This document shows, one piece after another, positions 26,101 to 38,535 of a stretch of 64,000 bases of DNA. Position numbers and translations under genes: made by a program. The notes under the pieces were generated by a model that saw only the letters and a program-made list of their open reading frames with translations, was not told the DNA's origin and ran no database searches. The DNA is from a virus. Numbering within the stretch: the stretch's first letter is position 1; every line of letters begins with the position of its first letter. The stretch covers positions 1 to 64,000 of IMG/VR virus record IMGVR_UViG_3300032294_002055, one strand, 5' to 3'.

Positions 26101-28721
26101 AATATACTTGGAGTAATACAACCTCGACTTTAAAAAGTTATACAGGCGATTTTAAAGCCAGCCCATTCCTAACATCAACTGTTTGGGCTCACAGTGCTAC
26201 AGCAAATTTAATGGGTGCTACTGCTGTAGGTACTAGACCTTATACTAAATTTTTATTAAATGCTTCTGGTTGTACAGCTAATTCTACGTATTCAGATATT
26301 AAAGTAGCACTACCTCAAAACCCTAGCATACTTTCTAAAACTTATAAGACTATACCTTTTGCGCCTGTTGCTAATGACTTATATAGTAAGTTCTTGCTGT
26401 TCGATGGTATTGGTTATGAACTGTCCTCCAATGCATCCGGTACAGCGAGCAATACTAGCTTTGTTCTAAATGATCTTACCAAGGTTGGCGCTGGGTTTAC
26501 TGGTGCTATTGTGCGCGCCGCTAATCAGCAGTTAATCGGTAATTACCAGTTTGGTTTTCCAAACTTTACTGCGATTCCCACTTATATTTCTAGCATCAAT
26601 ACAACTTCAGGCGCGATTAGTCTTGGGGGTTATTACAACCAGATAAACACATCTTTTTCTGGTACCGCTGTATATGTTACAGGTTTCAAAATAGAAGCAG
26701 GCAACTGGACTGGCTCTCAATTCACTTGTTACGGTGATTTGTGCAGTAAGGTTGATGTAGGTCATTCTATATACTCATATTACACCGGACCATTGGGTCC
26801 TACTTCTTCTTTTGGTTATGTTACCAGAGTTGTTGGAAACACTGTATACTACACAGGAGCGCCGGGGTATAATAACTTTGCTTCTTTTGATATAGGTACT
26901 GGTGCCTCTCACGGCTCAGGACATGTTTATATTCAAGGTAAGCAATTCACTCGATTCTGGGGCGACGATAATAAAACCCAACCTTTGTATTTTGATTTAC
27001 AAAGTAATGCTTATAATTATTTATGGACGCAGACTGATGGTAGCACCTCGCAGCTTGTTAATTACACATCTTCAAAAAATTTAGTATTGGGAAATACAGC
27101 TGGTTCTACGGCTTCTTTTATAATAGCGGGTGTTAATTACAATTATACTCCAGCTACGGTAGCGCCACGGCCTTACAGCTATTACACTGGAACTAGTGTT
27201 ACTTACGAACCCCTGACAAATCAATATCTTACCGATAGCTACTATTATAATTGCGACGGAACTGTAGATCTTGTAGGTGAAGTTGTCCCTTTTACAACTC
27301 TAGGTATAATAGATAGTTGCTGCGACACTGTTGCTCCTGCTGACTTTTATTTAGGCGGTACTGTGTCAGCCTGTATGTACTTCAGCACGTACGGTACTGC
27401 GGGCGTTGACCACTCTTACTGTTCTGCCACTTGTGATAGAGTAGAAATAGGTAACGGGCAATATTGGCAAGGAGGTACTACATTAAATGGTACTTATATT
27501 GTAGAGGGTGTGCCCGAAGGAAGTTATGGTCCTTCAGGTCAGCAAGGGGGTGGTGCAGGACCTATAGTGGCTCAAGGATTGTTTGATCTGTCTTTTGCTT
27601 CTACTTATTTTGTAGCTGGTAATAAAGTAAATGTTTATCCTTGTAACGCAGCATTTGGTAACATTGCACCTGCGCCGACTTTATCTTTTGGTTGGACGCG
27701 CGAGTTTATAGGTTATTACGATACTTCCGATCCTTACGATCCTATATATCCTTTCGACTACTCTTATCCCGGAGGAGGTACAGCTGTAAATTCGCCAACT
27801 TATTTTGCTCAGCAAAATGGTGCGGGTCTTAATGTCGGTTATGTATTTAAAGAATATGAGCCTGCAATAAGTCCTGGACAGCCTGCGGCAGAAACAGGTT
27901 GTAATTGCGGTAACTTTACGGCCATAGAATACAGCTTAACTTCTGGTAGACGCTACAGTATATGGTCAACAACTGCAGAAGCTTGGTCGACGGTGTATCA
28001 AAACGAGCCAGGTGATTATCCTACCATGGTTTTTAACTCATGTACCGCAGGTTGTACACCAATATACACATGCACTGATCGTGACGATTGTGACTCAGGC
28101 GCTCCAGGCCTTCGTGCTGCTCCCGCTTCTTTAGAAGTTATAAATTATAATCCTTCAGAATTACCTTCTTTTGATTTTACTTCAGCGCCTAGCGTAGGCG
28201 GTACTGCTGAGGATCTTAAAGCGGAGGCCACGGCCATTGCCCAAACTTTAGTTAATAGTTTTGTACGTTGTTATTATTTAAATGATACGCAAGTAGGACA
28301 AGAATGTCCAGGTACTGATATAACCGCCTCTATAGGACAAGTAGCTGCCGGGGAAGTTATAAGTTTTTATAGTAAAGAAGACGCAAACAATAGAGCGCAA
28401 GATATAGCAAATTCTAGAACTGTATGCCTTAATAGCAGTATTATAAGTGGCGCTGGTTGCGCTTCTACTGAAATATCCAATGCCGAAGGTAGTGATGACA
28501 ATGAGCTAATCGATGTTTCAATGACATTTCCAAAAAGTGGTTGCGTTTTCAGTCCAACTATTTCTATTACAACGAGCTTAACATTAGAACCTTTAAGTTT
28601 CACGCCAGTTACTATTTGTACTGGGGGAGGTGAAACTATAACTCGCTATCTACTTGGCATAGATGGTGACTACTCCGGACAAAATGTAAGCGTACCTGTT
28701 AAATTTCTAGATCCTCCTTAA
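23163..28721 (+). CDS. Giant cysteine-rich repeat protein, probable tail/baseplate fibre
   Basis: An 1852-aa protein, the largest gene here, starting at a one-base overlap with its neighbour. The N-terminus has Pro-rich stretches (TPPPCPPPLPVPL). Five related units follow at about residues 173-480, each a helix of the type A-N-x-x-A-x-x-L-A-x-x-x-L-x-C-x-Y followed 7-12 residues later by another Cys; two more copies lie near the C-terminus (about 1690 and 1745). The middle 1000 residues are Tyr/Thr/Ser/Gly-rich beta repeats with regularly placed Cys. No enzymatic motif. Such a Cys-rich, threonine/tyrosine-rich surface protein is compatible with an adhesin or baseplate decoration. The unit layout recalls bacterial surface modules of the DUF5977 kind, unverified. 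Confidence 0.65.
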   Translation: MDRDQQRQNKRNIVSGFSCTAGAELPSIISPTGRPGAACDPAPTAPIPFAAVTPPPCPPPLPVPLNLPPGLTVINDITTAYCPSTGGYSVTGTTASTVAAGAQQQIVLFTALANITENQLNYLYEVVPSSSTAIISAALSGATSTVINLTHLNYAQSEELIITIQDAKFTVNTLAVEQARNLLVCQVENNLQVAQCPSGAYFGPTAAVPPGLPYVPSATSSTGSVLVTFALTPTAGGQTAFTLLNIPSLTAAAAQANSLALAQAESTLRCVYGNAATAAACCTSEAPGNNLGFTYCVPATGPTIPGSATAVGYFSVAANTIFSVVSATEANSVARELSRNSLNCYFPSTGTTATCAGTGPTGLGLTGPFAPTSTTSIYLEPGAVILYDLDSSVTAANQQALLLAQASLNCFWSNAEQTAFCPPSGTFTAINNIIYNLAASETASANYSSTVSADTVISYESYFEANQQALQLARANLSCTYCNNAVPATCSGGVNATIGAEDDLVCNVIAEVAQNTAISLGSILVNNSEGGINCCYGNDPVENTLLCGPDALYDPASTFTSADSFFLPANIITVCQSTTAPPPPPLLWSYENLFATNVATVGCCSDILLCGGITGSLTALPPIWAEATNLFNGLGIGATFYTDESGTTPYTFPAGSAFVVSRSGARYYRSITGSPGYTENLAACTACQGLTGYAFRGATLGNYFAASATYAYADIFCGGPTAQNITLYTASLNPFAAIPNSWYLDPCGLSAFNPVVAPGSTNYYYAGHLSGTTGTMLVFNTQGANTSVLDGQYSTTACPVSKYPYAVYINNTACSTASGATTLYGTTAAPNLFTSYTGSTVFYAQQFNDSSVYSYPSGTGYITYVAPDTTFYTRVINGSTAGELIQCNTLYSVTVQWSNTAAADVCNYPNHFDPSNTGIYNSNIRSLWCNVENPFTNGASAKFYTSPFPFNANLFKPGVSGTVYLSKFSPGDTYRNAYREYTWSNTTSTLKSYTGDFKASPFLTSTVWAHSATANLMGATAVGTRPYTKFLLNASGCTANSTYSDIKVALPQNPSILSKTYKTIPFAPVANDLYSKFLLFDGIGYELSSNASGTASNTSFVLNDLTKVGAGFTGAIVRAANQQLIGNYQFGFPNFTAIPTYISSINTTSGAISLGGYYNQINTSFSGTAVYVTGFKIEAGNWTGSQFTCYGDLCSKVDVGHSIYSYYTGPLGPTSSFGYVTRVVGNTVYYTGAPGYNNFASFDIGTGASHGSGHVYIQGKQFTRFWGDDNKTQPLYFDLQSNAYNYLWTQTDGSTSQLVNYTSSKNLVLGNTAGSTASFIIAGVNYNYTPATVAPRPYSYYTGTSVTYEPLTNQYLTDSYYYNCDGTVDLVGEVVPFTTLGIIDSCCDTVAPADFYLGGTVSACMYFSTYGTAGVDHSYCSATCDRVEIGNGQYWQGGTTLNGTYIVEGVPEGSYGPSGQQGGGAGPIVAQGLFDLSFASTYFVAGNKVNVYPCNAAFGNIAPAPTLSFGWTREFIGYYDTSDPYDPIYPFDYSYPGGGTAVNSPTYFAQQNGAGLNVGYVFKEYEPAISPGQPAAETGCNCGNFTAIEYSLTSGRRYSIWSTTAEAWSTVYQNEPGDYPTMVFNSCTAGCTPIYTCTDRDDCDSGAPGLRAAPASLEVINYNPSELPSFDFTSAPSVGGTAEDLKAEATAIAQTLVNSFVRCYYLNDTQVGQECPGTDITASIGQVAAGEVISFYSKEDANNRAQDIANSRTVCLNSSIISGAGCASTEISNAEGSDDNELIDVSMTFPKSGCVFSPTISITTSLTLEPLSFTPVTICTGGGETITRYLLGIDGDYSGQNVSVPVKFLDPP
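23682..24650 (+). repeat. Five protein-level helix-Cys repeats inside the giant protein
   Basis: Repeat units begin near 23682, 23925, 24147, 24345 and 24552, at roughly 200-base spacing. They match at protein level (Ala/Asn-rich helix, L-x-C-x-Y, then Cys) but are diverged in DNA. Two more copies lie near 28219 and 28380. Confidence 0.6.
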
Positions 28722-28726
28722 CCGTA

Positions 28727-29128
28727 ATGAGTAAATTAGAACTATATATTTTGGGTTCTTTGTGTGTTAGCAGTATGATGATGTGGTGGTTTACCACAAA
28801 TCTACCTATACACATTGTTCAAATACTGCATAAACTTGGGCTGAAGAAAGACGATAAAGAATTCTGGGAATCAGACACGCCTATACACTTGTGGACGCAG
28901 TTTGATTTTAGTCAGTGGAAAATGCGTAGCATTCCTGCCTGGCTAGATGAACTCACCTCATGTCCCGGATGCTTTAGCATGCACTTGAGTTTTTGGATTT
29001 CTGCTGTTTTCTCAATTTTAACCTGGACAGGTTACGACTCTTTTATATTGTTTTTACTTGCTTGGTTAGGTTGGCCATATATTAGTAACATCAATTTAGC
29101 TATTCTAAAAAAACTAAACAAACACTGA
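28727..29128 (+). CDS. Small membrane protein with a CPGC motif
   Basis: A 133-aa protein with three hydrophobic segments, at about residues 5-25, 84-102 and 104-121. A CPGC motif lies just before the second segment (SCPGCFSMHLSFW), followed by a possible re-entrant turn. It is probably an inner-membrane protein. A membrane protein in a baseplate operon is unexpected; it could be an assembly factor or an infection-stage protein. Function unknown. Confidence 0.65.
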   Translation: MSKLELYILGSLCVSSMMMWWFTTNLPIHIVQILHKLGLKKDDKEFWESDTPIHLWTQFDFSQWKMRSIPAWLDELTSCPGCFSMHLSFWISAVFSILTWTGYDSFILFLLAWLGWPYISNINLAILKKLNKH

Positions 29129-29129
29129 T

Positions 29130-29621
29130 ATGAGCGAAACGCAGCAAACAGAACCAAAGCCTAGAGCTAGAATTATCTATATGTATCGGATGGTTCAGGG
29201 GAATAAAGTCCGCTGGAAATTCGAAGTAGATAATCAGATGGTTATATTAAATGAAGGTCCTGCAGAAAACCAGCCTACAGAAATTCAGCAAAATACATCA
29301 ATACCTGGGCCTAAGCCTGTTGATCTTCAACCTGATGCAATGATGCAGTATAAAAAGGTTCTTGAAGAGCGTGGTATCACTTACAGTACAACCTCTACAG
29401 GTCAGGTTATAATTCAAGATATTCCAGCTAAAGAAAAGATAATCATGCAGTTCTTTGATCTGAACGCGCCATGCCCTGACGTGCCTGGATTAGAAGATAT
29501 TAGAAATAGGTATAAACAAGAATACGATCAAGCAGGTGGAGCTGCCTGTCCTTCATGTCAGCTTAATACGCTGCAAAGAAAGTATAGAGAAATATTGAAA
29601 GCAAAACTACCTAATGGCTAA
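29130..29621 (+). CDS. Small protein with C-terminal CPSC motif
   Basis: A 163-aa polar protein. The C-terminus carries C-P-S-C-Q followed by a basic helix (LQRKYREILKAKL). The same layout, C-G-Q-C-Q then a basic R-K-F helix, ends the next gene, so the two appear related in their C-terminal module. A single CxxC cannot hold zinc alone, so dimerisation or pairing is possible. Function unknown. Confidence 0.65.
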   Translation: MSETQQTEPKPRARIIYMYRMVQGNKVRWKFEVDNQMVILNEGPAENQPTEIQQNTSIPGPKPVDLQPDAMMQYKKVLEERGITYSTTSTGQVIIQDIPAKEKIIMQFFDLNAPCPDVPGLEDIRNRYKQEYDQAGGAACPSCQLNTLQRKYREILKAKLPNG

Positions 29622-29814
29622 TCGTCCATATGACCACATGATTGCGGGTATATCTAATTACCCAGATCTTGAAAAAAGGCTTTCTGCAGAACTTGCGTAT
29701 TCAAAGCCTTCCGGGTCGGGTTGTGGTCAGTGCCAAAAGCAAAAGATCATTAGAAAGTTTAAATCTTTATTAGATCTAAGACGTAAAAAAGAACCGCCCT
29801 CTCGGCGGTATTAG
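29614..29814 (+). CDS. 66-aa protein with CGQC motif
   Basis: A short basic protein overlapping the previous gene by eight bases. The C-terminal C-G-Q-C-Q-x-x-x-I-I-R-K-F segment and Lys/Arg-rich tail mirror the C-terminus of its neighbour. The stop codon lies at the edge of a small GC-rich hairpin. Function unknown; the arrangement suggests a partner or a truncated duplicate of the preceding gene. Confidence 0.6.
   Translation: MANRPYDHMIAGISNYPDLEKRLSAELAYSKPSGSGCGQCQKQKIIRKFKSLLDLRRKKEPPSRRY
29793..29809. other. GC-rich hairpin at the end of the CxxC genes
   Basis: ACCGCC (29793-29798) pairs with GGCGGT (29804-29809) around a five-base loop. On the plus strand no T-run follows, so it is a weak terminator at best; on the minus strand it is followed by a T-rich stretch. 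It sits just before the sigma-gene promoter. Confidence 0.4.
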
Positions 29815-29815
29815 C

Positions 29816-29844
29816 TTGAAAGTCAGTCATATTTAAACTATAAA
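29816..29844 (+). promoter_or_regulatory. Sigma70-like promoter of the phage sigma gene
   Basis: TTGAAA (29816-29821), a 17-base spacer and TATAAA (29839-29844). The predicted start is at about 29851, only a few bases before the ATG at 29854, so the message would be leaderless or nearly so. Confidence 0.6.
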
Positions 29845-29853
29845 TGTAGTTGT

Positions 29854-30570
29854 ATGACTGGCGCTAAACCCAATAGTCTTGATTCAGCGTATGCTGCTTA
29901 CTTAACTGATCCAAATCCTGATCGGTTAAATGATGTTGTCGATCACCTTACGCCTGTTATTAATTATAACTTATCTACCATTAATGCTAGTGGTAATAAT
30001 TTAATTAAAAATAAAGCGAAGATATTTGCTGCACAAGCAGTGAAAAAATTTGATCCCAATTCAGGTGCTTCTTTACCTACCTGGGTAAGCGGACAGTTGA
30101 TGCAGCTGAAGCGTTACAATAGAGAAGTGAATCAGCCGGTTAAAGTTCCTGAGCGTGTTCAACTCGATGCCTACACAATATCTCGGGCAGAGAAGGAATT
30201 CTATGACAAGCATAACAGGGAGCCTGATGTAGAAGAATTAGCGGATTACGCTAAGATGCCGAGAAAAAGAATCGAAAAGGTTCGCCGCTCGTTTAGAGCT
30301 ATGCCTAGCCAGGGAGCTATAGGTGAGGGTTTCACTCAGACAGAAACAGACTTTGGGGCTGAAGCTTTAGATTACGCTTATAAAGATGCTGACCGAGTTG
30401 ACCGTAAGATCATAGAAATGAAAACGGGATATGGTGGTAGATACGAACCCATGCCGCCAAATAAAATCTCCGCTATGCTGGGATTAACTCCAAGTCAATT
30501 AACTCGCAGGTCTATTAAACTATCCTTGAGAATTCAGGAGATAGAAAAAAATTTACAGGATATTCAATAA
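29854..30570 (+). CDS. Phage RNA polymerase sigma factor (sigma70 family)
   Basis: A 238-aa protein with the layout of a compact sigma factor. The N-terminal half (about 20-100) is helical, with a core-binding-like region ending in GASLPTWVSGQLMQLKRYNRE, resembling region 2. Residues about 120-150 (REPDVEELADYAKMPRKRIEK) match the region 3 signature found in sigma70 proteins. The last 45 residues (MPPNKISAMLGLTPSQLTRRS) form a region 4-type helix-turn-helix. It probably directs host polymerase to late genes. It has its own promoter and sits unusually within the baseplate genes. Confidence 0.8.
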   Translation: MTGAKPNSLDSAYAAYLTDPNPDRLNDVVDHLTPVINYNLSTINASGNNLIKNKAKIFAAQAVKKFDPNSGASLPTWVSGQLMQLKRYNREVNQPVKVPERVQLDAYTISRAEKEFYDKHNREPDVEELADYAKMPRKRIEKVRRSFRAMPSQGAIGEGFTQTETDFGAEALDYAYKDADRVDRKIIEMKTGYGGRYEPMPPNKISAMLGLTPSQLTRRSIKLSLRIQEIEKNLQDIQ

Positions 30571-30571
30571 T

Positions 30572-30928
30572 ATGAAGATGATTGAACAGTTCCTGCCTGC
30601 AGAAGCAGAGCAGAGATTAATAGATATTAACGCCTGGGTGCAAGCCGCACCTCAGCGTTATGCTGCTGAATACTATTCATCGTTTACTGCTTTTGTAGAT
30701 CATCTTAAAAGTTTGGTGACTGCGGCTAACGCAGCAGTGCAAACAGAAGAAACTAAACAAGATCGCATTGAAAGAGCCAAGCTAATGTATGCAGCTGCTA
30801 TTTACCGGGACTGTAAATACTCGTTGATGCATAGAGGCAGACTTCAAGAATTAGGTATAAACAACATGTACCGAGAAGCTTATGAAGTTGGAAACTTTGC
30901 TAATCTATCTCAAAGTCCTTTAGAATAA
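30572..30928 (+). CDS. Small helical protein downstream of the sigma factor
   Basis: A 118-aa helical protein starting one base after the sigma-factor stop (TAA-T-ATG). It contains no recognised motif. Translational coupling to the sigma factor suggests a linked function or just operon packing with the following baseplate genes. Confidence 0.6.
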   Translation: MKMIEQFLPAEAEQRLIDINAWVQAAPQRYAAEYYSSFTAFVDHLKSLVTAANAAVQTEETKQDRIERAKLMYAAAIYRDCKYSLMHRGRLQELGINNMYREAYEVGNFANLSQSPLE

Positions 30929-30937
30929 TTAGTGTAT

Positions 30938-31333
30938 ATGGAAGGAATTAAAATCAATTTTTTGAACGGCGATATCTATATCGAACCCACGGAAAAAGTC
31001 ACTGGGTTCGATGCTACTATTCAAAATGCGCTGGTCAATATTGGTACACGGCAAGGTACTGACCGAACATACCCAACCAAAGGAACTACTATTTTAAAGA
31101 GCGCAGTAGAAGGTAAAATAGTAGGCTTGAATATTGCCAACCATGAATCGCAGATAGCTGCTATAGACACACTATTCTTTTCTCGAGAGTATGAAACTTC
31201 CACTGATTTATCCATAAGACTTGGTAAAGTGTTTATGGATACGTTATCTTATGATGGTACAAAATTAAGAATAAATTCAGCATTCGTCAACTTTTCGGAT
31301 ACCATCACTAAAGGTACAGTAACTATTTTATAA
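30938..31333 (+). CDS. Baseplate wedge gp25-like protein candidate
   Basis: A 131-aa protein; I use the ATG at 30938 rather than the GTG two codons upstream. Size and layout fit the gp25-like baseplate family: a helix (ATIQNALVNIGTRQGTD) leading to the typical turn before TYPTKGT, then a helical middle and C-terminal strands. The next gene is J/gp6-like, and gp25 homologues are commonly adjacent to J. Sequence similarity as judged by eye is modest. Confidence 0.5.
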   Translation: MEGIKINFLNGDIYIEPTEKVTGFDATIQNALVNIGTRQGTDRTYPTKGTTILKSAVEGKIVGLNIANHESQIAAIDTLFFSREYETSTDLSIRLGKVFMDTLSYDGTKLRINSAFVNFSDTITKGTVTIL

Positions 31334-31334
31334 T

Positions 31335-33068
31335 ATGGCACTTGATTTCATTAACACTTATTTTCCTGATGTAGCGGATGTAACGCAGGAACAACTGTTA
31401 TCTGCACGCACAAGGCTGGATACAATACTAAAACAGAAATATGCTAACTTGGATACAAGACCTAACTCTGTATTTGGAGATTTAGGTTTAGCTCCTTATG
31501 CTTATTTAGTTGCCTGTCATGAAATTGCTATGGAGCGATTCATGAGCGACTTAGATTTAGAGCAGGTAGCAAACGGTATTATCTATAACTGTGACTTTGT
31601 TAAAAAGTATATTCAAAATTTTGCTACGGTAGATCAGACCACCTTAAAGTCTTCAGGTGTGATCAGATTAGTTTTTTGCGCTGATAGTACTTATACAATC
31701 GATAGAAGAGCTAGATTTATATTTGATACGGAAAATGAGTTTACTCTGCGTCTAGCTAACCCGGGATCTCTAGATGTTCTGCCTGTGGGTTCAGTTCCTT
31801 CTCCTTTCACTAATGAGTATGTGTTGAAACAGATTTCAGAGACAGAGTATGCAATTGATATTGGTGTAGTCGGTACTATGGTCAGTCAGGTTTCAGCTGG
31901 GGCTGTAGGTACTACAGATTACACAGTAACAGATTTAACGAACATTCTGGCAGTCACGAATTTTGAATTTGGTCTGCCTACAGAAAGTTTAGCTACTCTT
32001 GCTGCAAAAACAAGAGAGGCGTTCTACAGCGCCACCCTTACCACTCGCTCAGGTGCTAACAATTACTTAGCTAGAGAATTTCCAGATCTTGCAGCTACCT
32101 CCCCTATTCTTCCTGGTGACACAGCTGCTGTTCGTGCTGCTGTAAATCCATTAGGTGTAGCAAACGGTAAGATGGATATTTGTGTGCAGTCCAAAAACTT
32201 TGGTACTACTGTGTCCCAAACTCTGCAGCTTACCTACAGCGCTTCTGGTGCCTCAGGTCCTGCTTACTATGGAAAGTTGGACCTACTGGAAGTACCTCAG
32301 GTAATTGATTCTATTCAGTATTCAGGCGATACAACAGTTGAGTTAGGTATTAAAGGCCCTACAGGTAAAATTAATGTATTGAGTAAAAGCACGGATTTTT
32401 CTAAAGCTCCTCTACTTACATCTGCTTATTCTACATACGAAGATTATTGGATTCGTATCGTAGCTCCGTCTGCCTCTGGCTTTGACTTCGATCCTATCAA
32501 TGACATAAGCGGCGCACAATTCAATTACTTCACAATTAATTATAGAGCTGATCCTCTTGTTAAAGTGGTATCAGATACTTTAGGTAGCTCAAACTTAACT
32601 CCTATCGGTGTTGATGTTTTGGTTAAGGGATATGTACCCATCTATATTAATTCTTTACTGATTACCTATACGAAGAAAGCAGGCGTGCGTGTAGCATTAG
32701 AGACAGCAAGAGATGAAATATATAATTATTTCAAAACACTAGGCTACAATAAAATTTATGCTGCCAGTAAGATTTATGATGCGATGTATTATGCTGGCGC
32801 AGATGATGTTGTGTCTATTTCAGTAAACTCTCAGATTCAGTGGTCAATTGCCGACAAGATTATCCCGGCTTCTGTTACTGCAGATCCTGCCGGGCAGACT
32901 GGATTTGATGCTGCATATGCTGCTAGCTTACCGTTACCGGCGAATGTTTATAATAATCTTTCTGCTACTGCTGCTTTTGAATCTACAACCTATAGTGTGA
33001 TGGAAGCAAGAAACAGAGGTTATTATTTACCTTTGGAAAACATCTTATTCTCTGAAGTCATTTATTAA
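31335..33068 (+). CDS. Baseplate wedge protein, gp6 / baseplate J-like
   Basis: A 577-aa protein resembling baseplate J (gp47 of P2 / T4 gp6). It opens with a helical N-terminus, followed by beta-rich inserted domains and a C-terminal helical region (about 440-500) with the J-type pattern of GVRVALETARDEIYNYFKTL and IYDAMYYAGADDVVSI, the conserved part that joins wedge subunits. It follows the gp25-like gene by one base. The assignment is good on pattern and order. Confidence 0.7.
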   Translation: MALDFINTYFPDVADVTQEQLLSARTRLDTILKQKYANLDTRPNSVFGDLGLAPYAYLVACHEIAMERFMSDLDLEQVANGIIYNCDFVKKYIQNFATVDQTTLKSSGVIRLVFCADSTYTIDRRARFIFDTENEFTLRLANPGSLDVLPVGSVPSPFTNEYVLKQISETEYAIDIGVVGTMVSQVSAGAVGTTDYTVTDLTNILAVTNFEFGLPTESLATLAAKTREAFYSATLTTRSGANNYLAREFPDLAATSPILPGDTAAVRAAVNPLGVANGKMDICVQSKNFGTTVSQTLQLTYSASGASGPAYYGKLDLLEVPQVIDSIQYSGDTTVELGIKGPTGKINVLSKSTDFSKAPLLTSAYSTYEDYWIRIVAPSASGFDFDPINDISGAQFNYFTINYRADPLVKVVSDTLGSSNLTPIGVDVLVKGYVPIYINSLLITYTKKAGVRVALETARDEIYNYFKTLGYNKIYAASKIYDAMYYAGADDVVSISVNSQIQWSIADKIIPASVTADPAGQTGFDAAYAASLPLPANVYNNLSATAAFESTTYSVMEARNRGYYLPLENILFSEVIY

Positions 33069-34497
33069 TGAACAACATCTTACATAACAAGCATTTTGTT
33101 TTCGGGGACCTGGGTGATTTCTGGTACCGTCAACAAAGTGAATCGAATGCAAATGGTATTCAGTTCGCTCGCACCTTATCGCATCTTGTGGATAACAATG
33201 GTGCGGTCAGTGATATGTCTGGATCTATTCAAAGATTGAGCGGAGATGGAAGAGTATATAAGAGTAACTATACTATCCCATTTAATCCCTTTGATGTAAG
33301 GATATTAAATTTTAATATCAATCAAAGATATAAGACAGGTAGCTTTCCGACATTAACAGTAGCTAAACCAGTAAAGTATTCTTTACCCAATACTGGCGCA
33401 TTACAGATTGAGGCTTTACCTGTCGATACTCCTTCACCTGCTCCTGAAAGCCTTACAACTAATTTAAGCAACACTTTAGCTGATAATGATTATGGGAACT
33501 TTTGGTTTGAACTAGAGGACTCAAATAGAACAGTGCTTTTCAGTACTGATGAAGCACGCCCTCTTTACTTTGTTCCTATACCTCTGACTATCGAGCCAAT
33601 ATCGATTACCACAAATACTCGAGAACTAACTACAGGTTGTAGTTTTATAGCTGGTCCTGGTTACTTATTATTTTTTGAAGATCCTTATACATTGTTTCCA
33701 GACAATTTAATTTTTGTACGCAATTCTGTATCCTTAGAATCGCATACAATGGATTATGTGTATCAGGTAGATAACGTATACTCTGATGGTCGTTACATCG
33801 CAGCATACATGCGCACTACGCATTCTGCAGATGCTCTGAAACTTGCATTATCAGAAGTAGCAGGACTACCTATTCTACATGAAGATTCTGTACTGCAGCA
33901 AATATACGAGAACTACGATGTAACTATTTATGAGTTTGATACTCAGGTAATTAGCGTACCAAACTATATTGAGCACGACGCATTATCCATCGGAACTACC
34001 TACCCGGCAGGAACTATTTTCGGCAGTGAATATGTAAAAATATATTCAGCCGCTAATGTATCCGATTCTCCCTGGTACCGTACTTCTGATTTAGCTGCTG
34101 TGTGGGCTACGTCTGGTTTGTCTCTCAATACTATTACGCCTTTCTCTGGAATAAAGGTTCCTGATGCCACCGGTACTTTTGCTTATAATGGTTCTACTGC
34201 TGGTGGTGGTACGGCTCACTATTATTTGACCGGGATTACTGGCGGGAATACAGGAGCCTATTGGTCATTCGTTCGTTCATCAGAAACGTACACAGATAAG
34301 TATTTAGCAGATGTAGCTGGCGTAACACTTGGCGCTACCGCTAACTGTATTAATTTTTATTTTAATAATATGCTTACTTATAACGCTATAGTTATAAAGT
34401 TAAGAACACAAGAATTAGGTAGTGAGCGTCATCAGAACGTGATGTCATTCATCAGAAGAGATTTGCCTATTAATGTCACTCCTATTATATTAACGTA

Positions 34498-34498
<1 letters not shown>
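33068..34498 (+). CDS. Baseplate wedge/tail protein after the J-like gene
   Basis: A 476-aa protein starting on the stop of the J-like gene (TAATG) and ending on the start of the next. Mostly beta-rich with many Tyr, Thr and Asn; no recognised domain. In contractile tails the gene after J is often the wedge gpI or a fibre attachment protein, a role I only infer by position. Confidence 0.55.
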
Positions 34499-38144
<3,646 letters not shown>

Positions 38145-38148
38145 TATC

Positions 38149-38535
38149 ATGATTCCAGATACTGACTTCTACAAAGCAGTCATGCTAACTTGCCCGGGTA
38201 GGCCGTTTATGCTTTCCCCTGAAACTTATGATGGGCTTACTATGTTAGACGGCGGCGATAAACCAACTTTGGCTGAAATTGAGATGGCTTGGGCTAACCG
38301 CCCACCAGAAGTACGTAAATGGCAAAACGTAGAAGAGTTTGTAGCGGAGTTTACATTGACAGAACTGGCTATGATCGAGCTTAGCCAAGTACCAAACATT
38401 GCAGCGCTACGGCTTAAGTTAAACACCTGGCTTAGCGCTATTCACTCTGACGATCCTCTCGTCGTACAGGGACGGTCTGAACTTGTCGATGCAGGTATTC
38501 TTACAGAACAAAGGGCAACAGAAATATTTGGTTAA
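38149..38535 (+). CDS. Small protein after the fibre, possible fibre-assembly factor
   Basis: A 128-aa protein, helical and acidic in its second half (VEEFVAEFTLTELAMIELSQ). Small proteins at the 3' end of fibre genes are often fibre chaperones or assembly factors; this is inference. It ends convergently with the minus-strand zinc-ribbon gene, sharing TTAA between the two stop codons. No terminator hairpin is seen at the junction. Confidence 0.55.
   Translation: MIPDTDFYKAVMLTCPGRPFMLSPETYDGLTMLDGGDKPTLAEIEMAWANRPPEVRKWQNVEEFVAEFTLTELAMIELSQVPNIAALRLKLNTWLSAIHSDDPLVVQGRSELVDAGILTEQRATEIFG

Noticed and set aside
29793-29809. Plus-strand terminator
   Set aside because: No T-run follows the hairpin on the plus strand; listed only as a hairpin.
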